Shown here: piece after piece, positions 37,666 to 46,234 of the stretch | Numbering within the stretch: the stretch's first letter is position 1 | How the letters are laid out: each line of letters begins with the position of its first letter | Origin: Uruburuella suis | GTDB taxonomy: Bacteria > Pseudomonadota > Gammaproteobacteria > Burkholderiales > Neisseriaceae | DNA: 64,000 nucleotides | Assembly: GCF_004341385.1 (NCBI RefSeq) | Contig: NZ_SLXE01000015.1 | Span: 1 to 64,000, forward strand | Reading direction: 5' to 3' | Notes under the pieces: model-generated | The model's input: only the letters and a program-made list of their open reading frames with translations | Databases searched by the model: none | Told to the model about the DNA's origin: nothing | Position numbers and translations under genes: made by a program

Positions 37666-40170
37666 AATTCAAAAAAGCCCCATCAAATCGGGGATTAAGA
37701 CCTCCGCTACACCCTCAGGCAGGTAGTGCTTGGAAATTCAAAAAAGCCCCATCAAATCGGGGATTAAGACTACTGCACGACTACCGTTCTTTCTGTCGCA
37801 CTTCGAATTCAAAAAAGCCCCATCAAATCGGGGATTAAGACCGCGCATTGTCATACACCAGCGCATTGCCATACAATTCAAAAAAGCCCCATCAAATCGG
37901 GGATTAAGACGGTTGCGCCATTCCCATTTCGCATCTTCGATTTCAATTCAAAAAAGCCCCATCAAATCGGGGATTAAGACATTTTGATGGTTTTGCTCAT
38001 GCGGCGCGGCCTATAATTCAAAAAAGCCCCATCAAATCGGGGATTAAGACATCATACCCGTCTTCACCCATATAACTATATGAAAATTCAAAAAAGCCCC
38101 ATCAAATCGGGGATTAAGACTGTTTTACTCATGGCTCTACTCGATAATTAAGAATTCAAAAAAGCCCCATCAAATCGGGGATTAAGACGAGTACTTCCTT
38201 CGCAGCCTCCAGCAAGCGTTCAAATTCAAAAAAGCCCCATCAAATCGGGGATTAAGACTCGGTCAATATTTCGGGTTGCTTTTTGCGTTCAAATTCAAAA
38301 AAGCTCCATCAAATCGGGGATTAAGACTGTGACATCCGTTTCAACTGAAACGTTCTTATGGAATTCAAAAAAGCCCCATCAAATCGGGGATTAAGACCTC
38401 GGGTTTCAGGCGGTATTCCATGTTGTCATAAAATTCAAAAAAGCCCCATCAAATCGGGGATTAAGACAAATGTGGCCGTGACGGTCACACGAATACGCGT
38501 AAAATTCAAAAAAGCCCCATCAAATCGGGGATTAAGACTTAGGCGCTTTAGGCGCTGCCTTAGCGGCTGTAGAATTCAAAAAAGCCCCATCAAATCGGGG
38601 ATTAAGACGTCACGGGCTCTCCATTGATGTACATCTCGGCAATTCAAAAAAGCCCCATCAAATCGGGGATTAAGACATAGAGCGTCAAACCCTCCAGCGC
38701 TAGCTCCTGAATTCAAAAAAGCCCCATCAAATCGGGGATTAAGACTCCAAAGTTACTTCTAAGATCCTGTCGGTATAGAATTCAAAAAAGCCCCATCAAA
38801 TCGGGGATTAAGACTATCAAGATGTCTACGATTGGCCTAAAGCGCGACAATTCAAAAAAGCCCCATCAAATCGGGGATTAAGACTGCGCGGATTGTTGTA
38901 TTTTCCCGTTGATTCACAATTCAAAAAAGCCCCATCAAATCGGGGATTAAGACGCATCAAGCCCCTTGGCCTGCTCGTGTGCTTGCAATTCAAAAAAGCC
39001 CCATCAAATCGGGGATTAAGACGCATTTGGTTTTCTTTAACGCCATATTCTTTTAATTCAAAAAAGCCCCATCAAATCGGGGATTAAGACACATCATACC
39101 CGTCCTCACCCGTATCCCAGTAGGAATTCAAAAAAGCCCCATCAAATCGGGGATTAAGACGTAGTGGTTGATGCTGCTACCGTCCAAAGTTACCAATTCA
39201 AAAAAGCCCCATCAAATCGGGGATTAAGACGTAATTCTTTAGCAGCACTTACTGATTCCATTTTCTAATTCAAAAAAGCCCCATCAAATCGGGGATTAAG
39301 ACACCCGAAGCCCGGCTATGTTTTGGGTGCCGACGAAATTCAAAAAAGCCCCATCAAATCGGGGATTAAGACGTTGCTGGCCGCCGAATAGTGGCCTGTG
39401 TTGCAATTCAAAAAAGCCCCATCAAATCGGGGATTAAGACGCAGGCCGTCTGAATGGCAGGCTATGCCCTATCAATTCAAAAAAGCCCCATCAAATCGGG
39501 GATTAAGACTTTTATATTCCCTTCTTTAACGGTTGGTTTTAAAAATTCAAAAAAGCCCCATCAAATCGGGGATTAAGACCCGATGCACTTGCCTATCGCG
39601 CGCGCATCGAGGAATTCAAAAAAGCCCCATCAAATCGGGGATTAAGACCGGTATTTTTTATCTTCATCATATTGTTTTTGCAATTCAAAAAAGCCCCATC
39701 AAATCGGGGATTAAGACCCCATGCGGTTTCTCTTTTGTCGCACAAATCTTGTAATTCAAAAAAGCCCCATCAAATCGGGGATTAAGACGCATGCCACCGC
39801 CCAATATTGGCGCAAATGCCAAATTCAAAAAAGCCCCATCAAATCGGGGATTAAGACGCCACGTCGGTGCTGGTGGCGGTGATTTTGCAATTCAAAAAAG
39901 CCCCATCAAATCGGGGATTAAGACACCTGAAAAAGATTGGCGCCGGTGAGCTTTTTGAATTCAAAAAAGCCCCATCAAATCGGGGATTAAGACGCATTGG
40001 CTCTACTCCATCAAAAAAGCCGCTATTCAATTCAAAAAAGCCCCATCAAATCGGGGATTAAGACAGAAAACTAACTCCGTCTGAGGTAAGATTAAAAATT
40101 CAAAAAAGCCCCATCAAATCGGGGATTAAGACTCGGGCGGCGGTTTCTTCTGCCAGCCCGGTTAAAATTC
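37666..40170 (+). CRISPR. Type III-A CRISPR array: 36 repeats of 36 bp
   Basis: Thirty-six repeats (first 37666-37701, last 40097-40132) separated by 35 spacers of 31-36 bases. One more 33-base spacer (40133-40165) is followed by a repeat reduced to AATTC. The repeat starts AATTCAAAAAAGCCCC and ends GGGGATTAAGAC. CCCC and GGGG can pair around an 8-base loop, leaving ATTAAGAC as crRNA handle, which fixes transcription on the plus strand. The decayed last repeat agrees. Repeat 10 (38292-38327) has one change, GCTCC for GCCCC. Spacer 26 (39441-39473) contains a complete DUS. Spacers 6 and 21 are homologous, as are spacers 5 and 7. Confidence 0.98.
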
Positions 40171-40428
40171 TTAAATTTTAAAAATGTTCAAGTTTTAATT
40201 GCCGCTTCTATAAGAAATAACAAACTGCCTGAAATATTTAGAACTTAATTGTTTGTTTTTAATGTTTTATTTTTTCAGACGGCCTGAAAACACCGATAAA
40301 GAGAAAGCCGGCAAATTGATACAGATAACATTTATCTCACAAATTTGTATGGCTGGCGAACGGCAAAATAAAGCCATATCATCGTGGATATGCAGTTTAT
40401 TTGCTGCCGGTTTTCAGGAAATGATGCG
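40133..40428. other. AT-rich region after the array, with MITE-end sequence
   Basis: No gene is seen. It contains the terminal spacer, the truncated repeat, and then 40181-40204, which matches the right end of the element at 28389-28529 at 22 of 24 bases. Next comes a long AT-rich stretch with one DUS, likely holding the promoter for cas2-cas1. Confidence 0.6.
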
Positions 40429-40704
40429 ATGAAAAGGCATTTATATTTATGGGCTTACGATATTTCCTGCAACCGTTCACGGCGGCAGGTGCGGGAAATT
40501 TTGCGCGGCTATGCGGTGGGCGGGCAGAAGTCGCTGTTTGAATGTTGGTTAACAGAGCGGGAATTGGCAGCTTTATGTGCAACGCTGCCGGCCTTACTCG
40601 GCAAAAATGACCGGCTGCAGGTGGTTCGTTTGAGCGAATCGGCACAGCCGTTTTTTTATGGTTGTGCGAAAAGTATGGCTTATGAGCCGTTTGTAATCGG
40701 ATAG
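40429..40704 (+). CDS. cas2: Cas2, first copy (upstream of cas1)
   Basis: 91 residues. A Cas2 ferredoxin-fold subunit of the spacer-integration complex. The first strand LYLWAYDISCNRSRRQVREILRGYAVGGQKSLFECWLTERE shows the YDI motif with the conserved Asp. The C-terminus differs from the second copy (AQPFFYGCAKSMAYEPFVIG). AGGAA lies 8 bases before the ATG, and cas1 follows after 10 bases. It is normal in length and shares little sequence with the copy at 41700. Confidence 0.88.
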   Translation: MKRHLYLWAYDISCNRSRRQVREILRGYAVGGQKSLFECWLTERELAALCATLPALLGKNDRLQVVRLSESAQPFFYGCAKSMAYEPFVIG

Positions 40705-40714
40705 GGGGGAAGAG

Positions 40715-41722
40715 ATGGCAACTTTATTTATCGACCGCAAGGGCTTGTCGCTGCGAGTGGATGGGGCGGCACTGGCATTTTATGATGGGGAAAAACGGGC
40801 GGGCACGGTGCCGCTTAAGGTGCTGGAGCGGGTGTGTATCCGGGGTGATTTGCAGCTTTCGGCTTCGGTGTTGGGCAAATTGGGTGAGCAGGGTGTGGGG
40901 GTGTTGGTGTTGAGCGGGCGCAAACGTGCGCCGGTGCTGCTGATGCCGAGCTTGCGGGTGGATGCGCGGCGGCGGGTGGTGCAGTTGCGCTTGTCGGCGG
41001 ATGAGGATTTCTGTTTGCAGGCTGCGCGTGGCTGGGTAGCGGCGAAAATCAGTGCTCAGGCGGCTTTGTTGGCGCGGTTGGCGGCGCGTGATGCGGTGCG
41101 CCAAGCGCGATTGGCGGCTGAGGAGCAGGTGTTGGCCAATGTGGCGGCGCAAATCGGCCGGGCTGCGGATTTGGCGGCCTTGCGTGGCTTGGAGGGGGCA
41201 GCGGCGGCGCATTATTTCGGTGGTTGGGGCAAGATATTGCCGGATTCGTGGGGCTTTTCGGGGCGCAACCGCAGGCCGCCGCGTGATGCGGTGAATGTGG
41301 TGCTGTCGCTGGGTTATACGATGCTGCATTTCGAGCTGGTGCGGCAGATTTATCTGGCGGGGCTGGATCCGTTTGTGGGCTTTTATCACGGGGTGGCGCA
41401 CGGGCGGGAATCGCTGGCGTCGGATTTGCTGGAGCCGATGCGGCCTATTTATGATGAATGGGCGCTGGCTTTATTGGCCGATGGCGTGCTGCGGCCGGAG
41501 GATTTTTCGATGCGCGGCGAGGGGTGTCAAATGGGCAAGGCGGGTAGATTGCGCTTTTATGGGGCGTTTGAAACAGCGGCAAAAGGCTGGCGGCCTTTGA
41601 TGTATCGTGCCTGCATGGATTTGCTCTCGGCTTTGGGCGCAGCTGCGGGTGAAACGGAGGGATTTGTGCCGTCTGAACTGATGATATTGGAGCGGGAAGA
41701 TGCGTTGGCTGATTGCGTATGA
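40715..41722 (+). CDS. cas1: Cas1 integrase
   Basis: 335 residues. A metal-dependent integrase for new spacers. LRGLEGAAAAHYFGGW carries the conserved Glu. GFYHGVAHGRESLASDLLEPMRPIYDEW provides the His and Asp/Glu ligands. The N-terminal beta domain LFIDRKGLSLRVDGAALAFY is typical. The coding strand here is strikingly G-rich (GCGGCG, GGGTGG), unlike the C-rich csm genes. Its last 23 bases overlap the second cas2. Confidence 0.96.
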   Translation: MATLFIDRKGLSLRVDGAALAFYDGEKRAGTVPLKVLERVCIRGDLQLSASVLGKLGEQGVGVLVLSGRKRAPVLLMPSLRVDARRRVVQLRLSADEDFCLQAARGWVAAKISAQAALLARLAARDAVRQARLAAEEQVLANVAAQIGRAADLAALRGLEGAAAAHYFGGWGKILPDSWGFSGRNRRPPRDAVNVVLSLGYTMLHFELVRQIYLAGLDPFVGFYHGVAHGRESLASDLLEPMRPIYDEWALALLADGVLRPEDFSMRGEGCQMGKAGRLRFYGAFETAAKGWRPLMYRACMDLLSALGAAAGETEGFVPSELMILEREDALADCV

Positions 41723-41969
41723 TGTGGTAAAACCGGCGCGTTTGCAGCGGATATACCGTTTGCTGTGCGGCCATGCGCTGCCTTTTCAGGAGAGTGTGTT
41801 TCTGCTGCGCGGAACGCAGGCGGATTTTGAGGTGTGTATGGCGGCCTTGTTGCCGCTGCTGCATTGGCAGAAGGATGATTTACGGGTGTATCCGCTGCCT
41901 AAGGGCGGTTTGTGCAAGGCTTTGGGAAAGGCGGGGCTGCCGGATGGTGTGTGGCTGCATGGGCAATGA
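41700..41969 (+). CDS. cas2: Cas2, second copy (downstream of cas1)
   Basis: 89 residues. MRWLIAYDVVKPARLQRIYRLLCGHALPFQESVFLLRGTQ has the AYD motif and strand-helix-strand order of Cas2, and the rest fits the family length. It starts inside cas1, a 23-base overlap, so it is translationally coupled. With the upstream copy this makes a cas2-cas1-cas2 arrangement. A 219-base gap (41970-42188) without a gene follows. Confidence 0.88.
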   Translation: MRWLIAYDVVKPARLQRIYRLLCGHALPFQESVFLLRGTQADFEVCMAALLPLLHWQKDDLRVYPLPKGGLCKALGKAGLPDGVWLHGQ

Positions 41970-42188
41970 GCAAACAAAGTTGTGCAACTTTCACGCCGGT
42001 GTTTTGTTGGGGATAATGTATTTTGTCAGTTCGCATCAAAGGGAGATTATCAAGGTCGTTATTGGTCGCAGTATGCGCTATTAAGCGCAAACGCGGGTAG
42101 CCGGTAGCAACAGGCTTTGGGGCGGTGCGGTACCTGAAAACTATTTTTCAGAGTATCAAGGCTTTTCAGCAGAGAATTGGGTAATAAT

Positions 42189-42482
42189 ATGACGGTTTAT
42201 TTTGTGTCGCGCCATGAAGGCGCAGTTGCGTGGATTAAACAGCAGCCGCAATGGCAGGTGGATGTGTTTGTGCGCCATTTTAATCCGGCCGATATTGCGG
42301 TGGGCGATGTGGTGCTGGGCACGCTGCCGCTGCATTTGGCGGCAGAGGTATGTGCACGCGGTGCGATGTTTTATTTTTTAACGCTGCCGCAAACGGCCGA
42401 TGGGCGTGGTTTGGAATATTCTGCCGAGGAAATGCAGCAGATGGGCTGCGGCTTGCAATGTTTTGAGGTGCGGGCGTTGTAG
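42189..42482 (+). CDS. csx16: Csx16 (VVA1548 family), predicted ring nuclease
   Basis: 97 residues. TVYFVSRHEGAVAWIKQQ, then ADIAVGDVVLGTLPLHLAAEVCARGAMFYFL, is the VVA1548/Csx16 signature. The family occurs only with type III systems and is thought to degrade cyclic oligoadenylate, a role taken from recent family-level work. No membrane segment or other nuclease motif is visible. It begins the effector block csx16-card1-NE0113. Confidence 0.87.
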   Translation: MTVYFVSRHEGAVAWIKQQPQWQVDVFVRHFNPADIAVGDVVLGTLPLHLAAEVCARGAMFYFLTLPQTADGRGLEYSAEEMQQMGCGLQCFEVRAL

Positions 42483-42513
42483 GCCGCCTGAAAGAGAATA
42501 AAGGAAGAAAATC

Positions 42514-43656
42514 ATGAGAAATTTTGATGTGCATGTGTGTTTGGTGTCTAAGCAGCCGTTGCCTAATTTGATTCCGATATTGGTTTCCGACCCGAAACCG
42601 AAAGAGGTGATTTTGTTGGTCAGCCATGAAATGAATGAGCGCGCCGGCTGGCTGGAAACGGTGTTAAAAACATATCATATTCATGTATCGAAAGTTTCAA
42701 TTGCTGATTCTTATGATAAAGAAGCTTTGGAAAATCAAATGCTTGATTTGAAATTGTTTGAAAATTATACAAGTCAGAATATTTTGATGAATATTACCGG
42801 CGGCACCAAGTTGATGGCCATCAGTGCTTATAGCGTGTTTTCCGCCAATGATTCAGTCTGTGCTTATTTTGTGGAGCGCAGCAATGAGTTGGTCTATTTG
42901 GATCAGGCGGGGCAAAAGTTTGTTTTAGAGCCGAAATTGAAAATTAAAGATATTTTGTTGGCGCATGGTTATGAGTTAGTGGGCAAGCCGTTGCAGCAAT
43001 TGCCGATGAATAAGCCGCATTTGACTAGAGAGTTGGTTCAAGGCGACTTCGGTTCGGCGATTTCGGCTATCAACGGTGTGATATCGGATAAAAAGTTAAC
43101 GGCAGATTTTCCGGAAAAAGGTGATAAGGAGCGGATTAAAACGGTTTTGGATAAATTTGAGCGTGAAGGATTGCTGCAATATGATTTGCAGCAGATTACC
43201 TTTACTGATAAGGCGGCTTTGAAATATGTCCATGGTGGCTGGCTGGAAGAGCACGTTTTATCGGCTGTTAAGGACATCAAGGGATTGCAGGACTATGCCT
43301 TGGGCGGCGAAATCATCAAGCTGGGGGCGACCGCTTCAAAACAAAAACAAGATGGAAAAGCGGACAACGAGCTGGATGTTATTGTTTTGATGAATAATAA
43401 TTTACATATTATTGAGTGTAAAACGGTAAATTATACAAGTCCTTTCAATAAGGGAGAGGGAAACAATGTGATTTACCGTTTGCAGGCTTTTCAAGAGCAG
43501 GAATTGGGCGGTTTGAAAACCAAAGTGGCGTTGGTGTCTTATCGTGATTTGGACGAACCAACCAAAAAGCGTGCAAAGGACAATCAAATCCCCTGTTATG
43601 AATCTAGGAATATAGTGAATCTGAAGAACAATTTGGAAGCTTGGCTGAAAAAATAG
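42514..43656 (+). CDS. card1: Card1/Can2-type CARF nuclease
   Basis: 380 residues (DUF1887-type). An N-terminal CARF domain (about 1-150) with MNITGGTKLMAISAY (GGTK at 96-99), the cyclic oligoadenylate pocket. A middle winged region follows. The C-terminal PD-(D/E)xK nuclease has NELDVIVLMNNNLHIIECKT, with Asp288, Glu301 and Lys303 in catalytic spacing. Relatives are activated by cA4 and cut single-stranded DNA and RNA or nick DNA. The ribosome site AAGGAAG is good. The gene is visibly more AT-rich than its surroundings. It overlaps no neighbour, and the NE0113 gene follows after 11 bases. Confidence 0.92.
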   Translation: MRNFDVHVCLVSKQPLPNLIPILVSDPKPKEVILLVSHEMNERAGWLETVLKTYHIHVSKVSIADSYDKEALENQMLDLKLFENYTSQNILMNITGGTKLMAISAYSVFSANDSVCAYFVERSNELVYLDQAGQKFVLEPKLKIKDILLAHGYELVGKPLQQLPMNKPHLTRELVQGDFGSAISAINGVISDKKLTADFPEKGDKERIKTVLDKFEREGLLQYDLQQITFTDKAALKYVHGGWLEEHVLSAVKDIKGLQDYALGGEIIKLGATASKQKQDGKADNELDVIVLMNNNLHIIECKTVNYTSPFNKGEGNNVIYRLQAFQEQELGGLKTKVALVSYRDLDEPTKKRAKDNQIPCYESRNIVNLKNNLEAWLKK

Positions 43657-43667
43657 AGCAGACTTTA

Positions 43668-44807
43668 ATGGATATTAAACAAAAAATCCTTGTTGCGGTT
43701 ACGGGAATGTCGCCGCAAATCGTAACCGAAACGCTTTATGCGCTGCACACGCAACACCAATGGCTGCCTGAAGAAATCCATGTGCTGACCACGCAGACGG
43801 GGGCGGAAAATATTATCGGTTCTCTGCTGGGTGAGAACGGCTTTTTCAGGCGCCTGTGTGCGGAATATGCTTTGCCTGCTATCCGTTTCGATACGGATTG
43901 TATTCACGTGATTCAGGGGGAAACAGGTGAGCCGTTGGCGGATATCCGTTCGCCGGGGGAAAACAATCTGGCGGCCGATCAGATTGTACGTTTTATTTAT
44001 GATCTGTGTGCCGATGAGCAAACCGAATTGCACGTGTCGATTGCCGGTGGCCGCAAGTCGATGGGGTTTTATATCGGCTATGCGTTGTCGCTGTTCGGGC
44101 GGCGGCAAGACAGGCTCTCACACGTATTGGTGGAGGAGGCCTTCGAGCAAAACCGTGAATTTTTCTACCCGCCCAAACATAGCACACCGCTGAATACGGA
44201 ACGCTTTGGTATGCGTGATGCGGCAAAGGCGCAGGTAATGTTGGCCGATATTCCGTTTGTACGAATGCGCGAGGGTATGCCTAAATTGGCTTTGGCCGAC
44301 AATTGGAATTTTTCACGGGCAGTGGCGCTCACGCAGCAAAGCCTGAGTGATTTCAGCTTGGTGGTTGATTGTTCAAGCATGAGTATTATTTGTAGTGGCT
44401 CAAAACCGATTAAGCTGGATGTACAACACTTCAGCCTCTACAAAACTATGGCCGAGTTTAAACAGGAAGGCTTGGCTTGCGCGGTTGGAGATAAGCAATT
44501 ACTGGAACGATACTGGAAAAATTACTGTGGGTTTAAACCAGGTTGGCAGAGCCACAGTAAGCAGATACAAGAGGATATCAACAAGGCAAGAAAAGAATTT
44601 GACAAAGAATTATTTCTCGACGAAAAGCCAAAAATGGAGCGGATTTTTCATGAGAGTAAATCACGCATCAAAAAGAAATTGGAATCGCATTTGAACGATT
44701 ATGCCCGATATTATGAGATTGAAAGCCGGGGTGGCAATAGCCAGAAACAATATCAATTGGCTACGCCGAAAGAAAACATCCAGATAGTGGGTTTGAAAAA
44801 AAGCTAG
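43668..44807 (+). CDS. NE0113-family CARF protein (predicted ring nuclease)
   Basis: 379 residues. ILVAVTGMSPQIVTETLYALHTQ at the start and ELHVSIAGGRKSMGFYIGYALSLFG (GGRKS at 127-131) define the NE0113 CARF family, which databases often name CRISPR-associated ring nuclease Csm6. A central helical part is followed by a winged-helix-like tail ending KQYQLATPKENIQIVGL. I see no RxxxxH HEPN motif, so it is more likely a sensor or cA4-degrading enzyme than a toxic RNase. The ATG at 43668 is used; a TTG at 43641 overlapping card1 is possible. It is the last gene of the locus. Confidence 0.85.
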   Translation: MDIKQKILVAVTGMSPQIVTETLYALHTQHQWLPEEIHVLTTQTGAENIIGSLLGENGFFRRLCAEYALPAIRFDTDCIHVIQGETGEPLADIRSPGENNLAADQIVRFIYDLCADEQTELHVSIAGGRKSMGFYIGYALSLFGRRQDRLSHVLVEEAFEQNREFFYPPKHSTPLNTERFGMRDAAKAQVMLADIPFVRMREGMPKLALADNWNFSRAVALTQQSLSDFSLVVDCSSMSIICSGSKPIKLDVQHFSLYKTMAEFKQEGLACAVGDKQLLERYWKNYCGFKPGWQSHSKQIQEDINKARKEFDKELFLDEKPKMERIFHESKSRIKKKLESHLNDYARYYEIESRGGNSQKQYQLATPKENIQIVGLKKS

Positions 44808-44966
44808 CCGTATAAACCAAACCGGGAGTATTTAAAAATCGGGAATGTTTAAAAATCTGTGTCAATCCACTAAACTTGTTCCAACAGGGGACAACACATG
44901 AACAAACCCGCCTTCGCGGGTGCGACGGGTATCCGGTTTTGTAAAGGTCTCATCCTGCCAAGCCAA

Positions 44967-44994
44967 AGGCCGTCTGAAACGTTTCAGACGGCCT
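44967..44994. terminator. DUS palindrome ending the CRISPR locus
   Basis: Perfect 28-base palindrome AGGCCGTCTGAAAC plus its inverse. It lies between the NE0113 gene and the converging dusC. Confidence 0.75.
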
Positions 44995-45017
44995 CATCTT
45001 TGCCAATTCAACCAAGC

Positions 45018-45974
45018 TTAATCAAATGCAAACTGCGCCAGCGCGCGCTTCACTTCATCGGCTTCTTTCAGGGTGCGTATGCCGTCAAACACTTCCTGCG
45101 CCTGCGGATACACGCGCTTCATCATGCCCAGCCATTGCTTCAGCCGCGCCACCGGATATTTATTGTTGGCTTCTTTGGCCAAACACAAATCGAAAAAAAG
45201 CCGTATCCAGCCCATAATTTCGGCAAAATCTGCCTCTTCCACCGCGCCGCCTTGCGTATATTGGCGGATTTGGCGCGCCAAATCGGGGCGCATCACCGCG
45301 CCGCGCCCGAGCATAATGCGCTCGCAGCCGCTCTCTTGCCGGATGGCCAGATAATCTTGCAGGGTAAACACATCGCCGTTGGCAATCACCGGTATCGCCA
45401 CCGCATCGCGGATTTTGCGCACCCAAATCCAGTGCGCCGGCGGCTCGTAGCCCTCCACTTTGGTGCGCGCATGCACCGCCAGCGCCGAAGCGCCGCCCTC
45501 GGCAATGGCCAGCGCATTTTCCAGCGCCAGCGATTTATCTTCAAAACCCAGGCGCATTTTGGCGCTGAGCGCGATGTGTTCGGGCAGCGCCGTGCGCAGG
45601 GTTTTCACAATATGGTAAATGCGCTGCGGCTCTTTGAGCAGCACCGCCCCGCCCTGATGCTTGTTTACCGTGGGCGCGGGGCAGCCGAAATTCAAATCGA
45701 TTTTGTCGGCACCGAAGCGCACCGCTTCGAGCGCATTGGCCGCCATGTTTTCCGCATCGCTGCCCAAAAGTTGCACCGTGCACGGCACACCGGCAAAAGT
45801 GCGGTTGCCCTGCGCGATTTCCGGCACATATTTCAGCCAGGTCGGGCGCGAATGCACGGTGTGTGTGATGCGCACAAATTCGCTCACACATTCGTCAAAC
45901 CCGCCGATGCGCGTAAGCAAATCGCGCATCACGTCATCCACCAAGCCCTGCATGGGCGCCAAAATCAATTGCAT
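45018..45974 (-). CDS. dusC: tRNA-dihydrouridine(16) synthase DusC
   Basis: 318 residues. An FMN enzyme reducing uridine in tRNA. MQLILAPMQGLVDDVMRDLLT opens the barrel, DKIDLNFGCPAPTVNKHQGGAVLL holds the catalytic Cys, and LAVHARTKVEGYEPPAHW and IANGDVFTLQDYLAI contribute FMN binding. The DusC subfamily is indicated by the absence of the DusA/B insertions and by the GYEPPAHW motif. Monocistronic. Confidence 0.93.
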   Translation of the reverse strand: MQLILAPMQGLVDDVMRDLLTRIGGFDECVSEFVRITHTVHSRPTWLKYVPEIAQGNRTFAGVPCTVQLLGSDAENMAANALEAVRFGADKIDLNFGCPAPTVNKHQGGAVLLKEPQRIYHIVKTLRTALPEHIALSAKMRLGFEDKSLALENALAIAEGGASALAVHARTKVEGYEPPAHWIWVRKIRDAVAIPVIANGDVFTLQDYLAIRQESGCERIMLGRGAVMRPDLARQIRQYTQGGAVEEADFAEIMGWIRLFFDLCLAKEANNKYPVARLKQWLGMMKRVYPQAQEVFDGIRTLKEADEVKRALAQFAFD

Positions 45975-46078
45975 AGAAACGGTAGGCCGTCTGAAACGGC
46001 AGCTTAAACATAAAAGCCGTATTGTACCGTTGTATCGGCTGGGTTACACTTTCATTTTCAACCCCCGCATGGCCGGCC

Positions 46079-46225
46079 ATGAAAACCGTGCTGTTTGCCC
46101 TGATGTTGATGGCCGCTTTTGCTGCCGGCATGTATACCGAGCGTTTTTTGGCACAAGATGCCTGCCTCGACCAAGGCGGCGTTTATCAACACAATAATTG
46201 CCGCACCGAACCACCCCAGCCTTAG
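46079..46225 (+). CDS. Small membrane-anchored protein, 48 residues
   Basis: A 48-residue frame MKTVLFALMLMAAFAAGMYTERFL, followed by a short periplasmic tail with two Cys (ACLDQGG; NNCRTE). The N-terminus is a signal or anchor helix. It ends 9 bases before the nucleoside hydrolase ATG, so co-transcription is likely. The paired Cys suggest a disulfide outside the cytoplasm. No family recognised. Confidence 0.6.
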   Translation: MKTVLFALMLMAAFAAGMYTERFLAQDACLDQGGVYQHNNCRTEPPQP

Positions 46226-46234
46226 GAAATCAAT

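Noticed and set aside
37730..39754. Open frames across the array encoding repeats such as IQKSPIKSGIKT and KKAPSNRGLR
   Set aside because: They are translations of the CRISPR repeat with spacers, not proteins.
37666..40170. Array transcribed from the minus strand with the AT-rich 40171-40428 region as leader
   Set aside because: The 8-base tail after the GGGG stem, the decayed last repeat and the antisense coding bias all support plus-strand transcription. The AT-rich region more likely serves cas2-cas1.
43668..44807. HEPN ribonuclease motif in the NE0113 protein
   Set aside because: No Arg-x4-6-His with proper context. The closest, RIKKKLESH, has seven residues between Arg and His.
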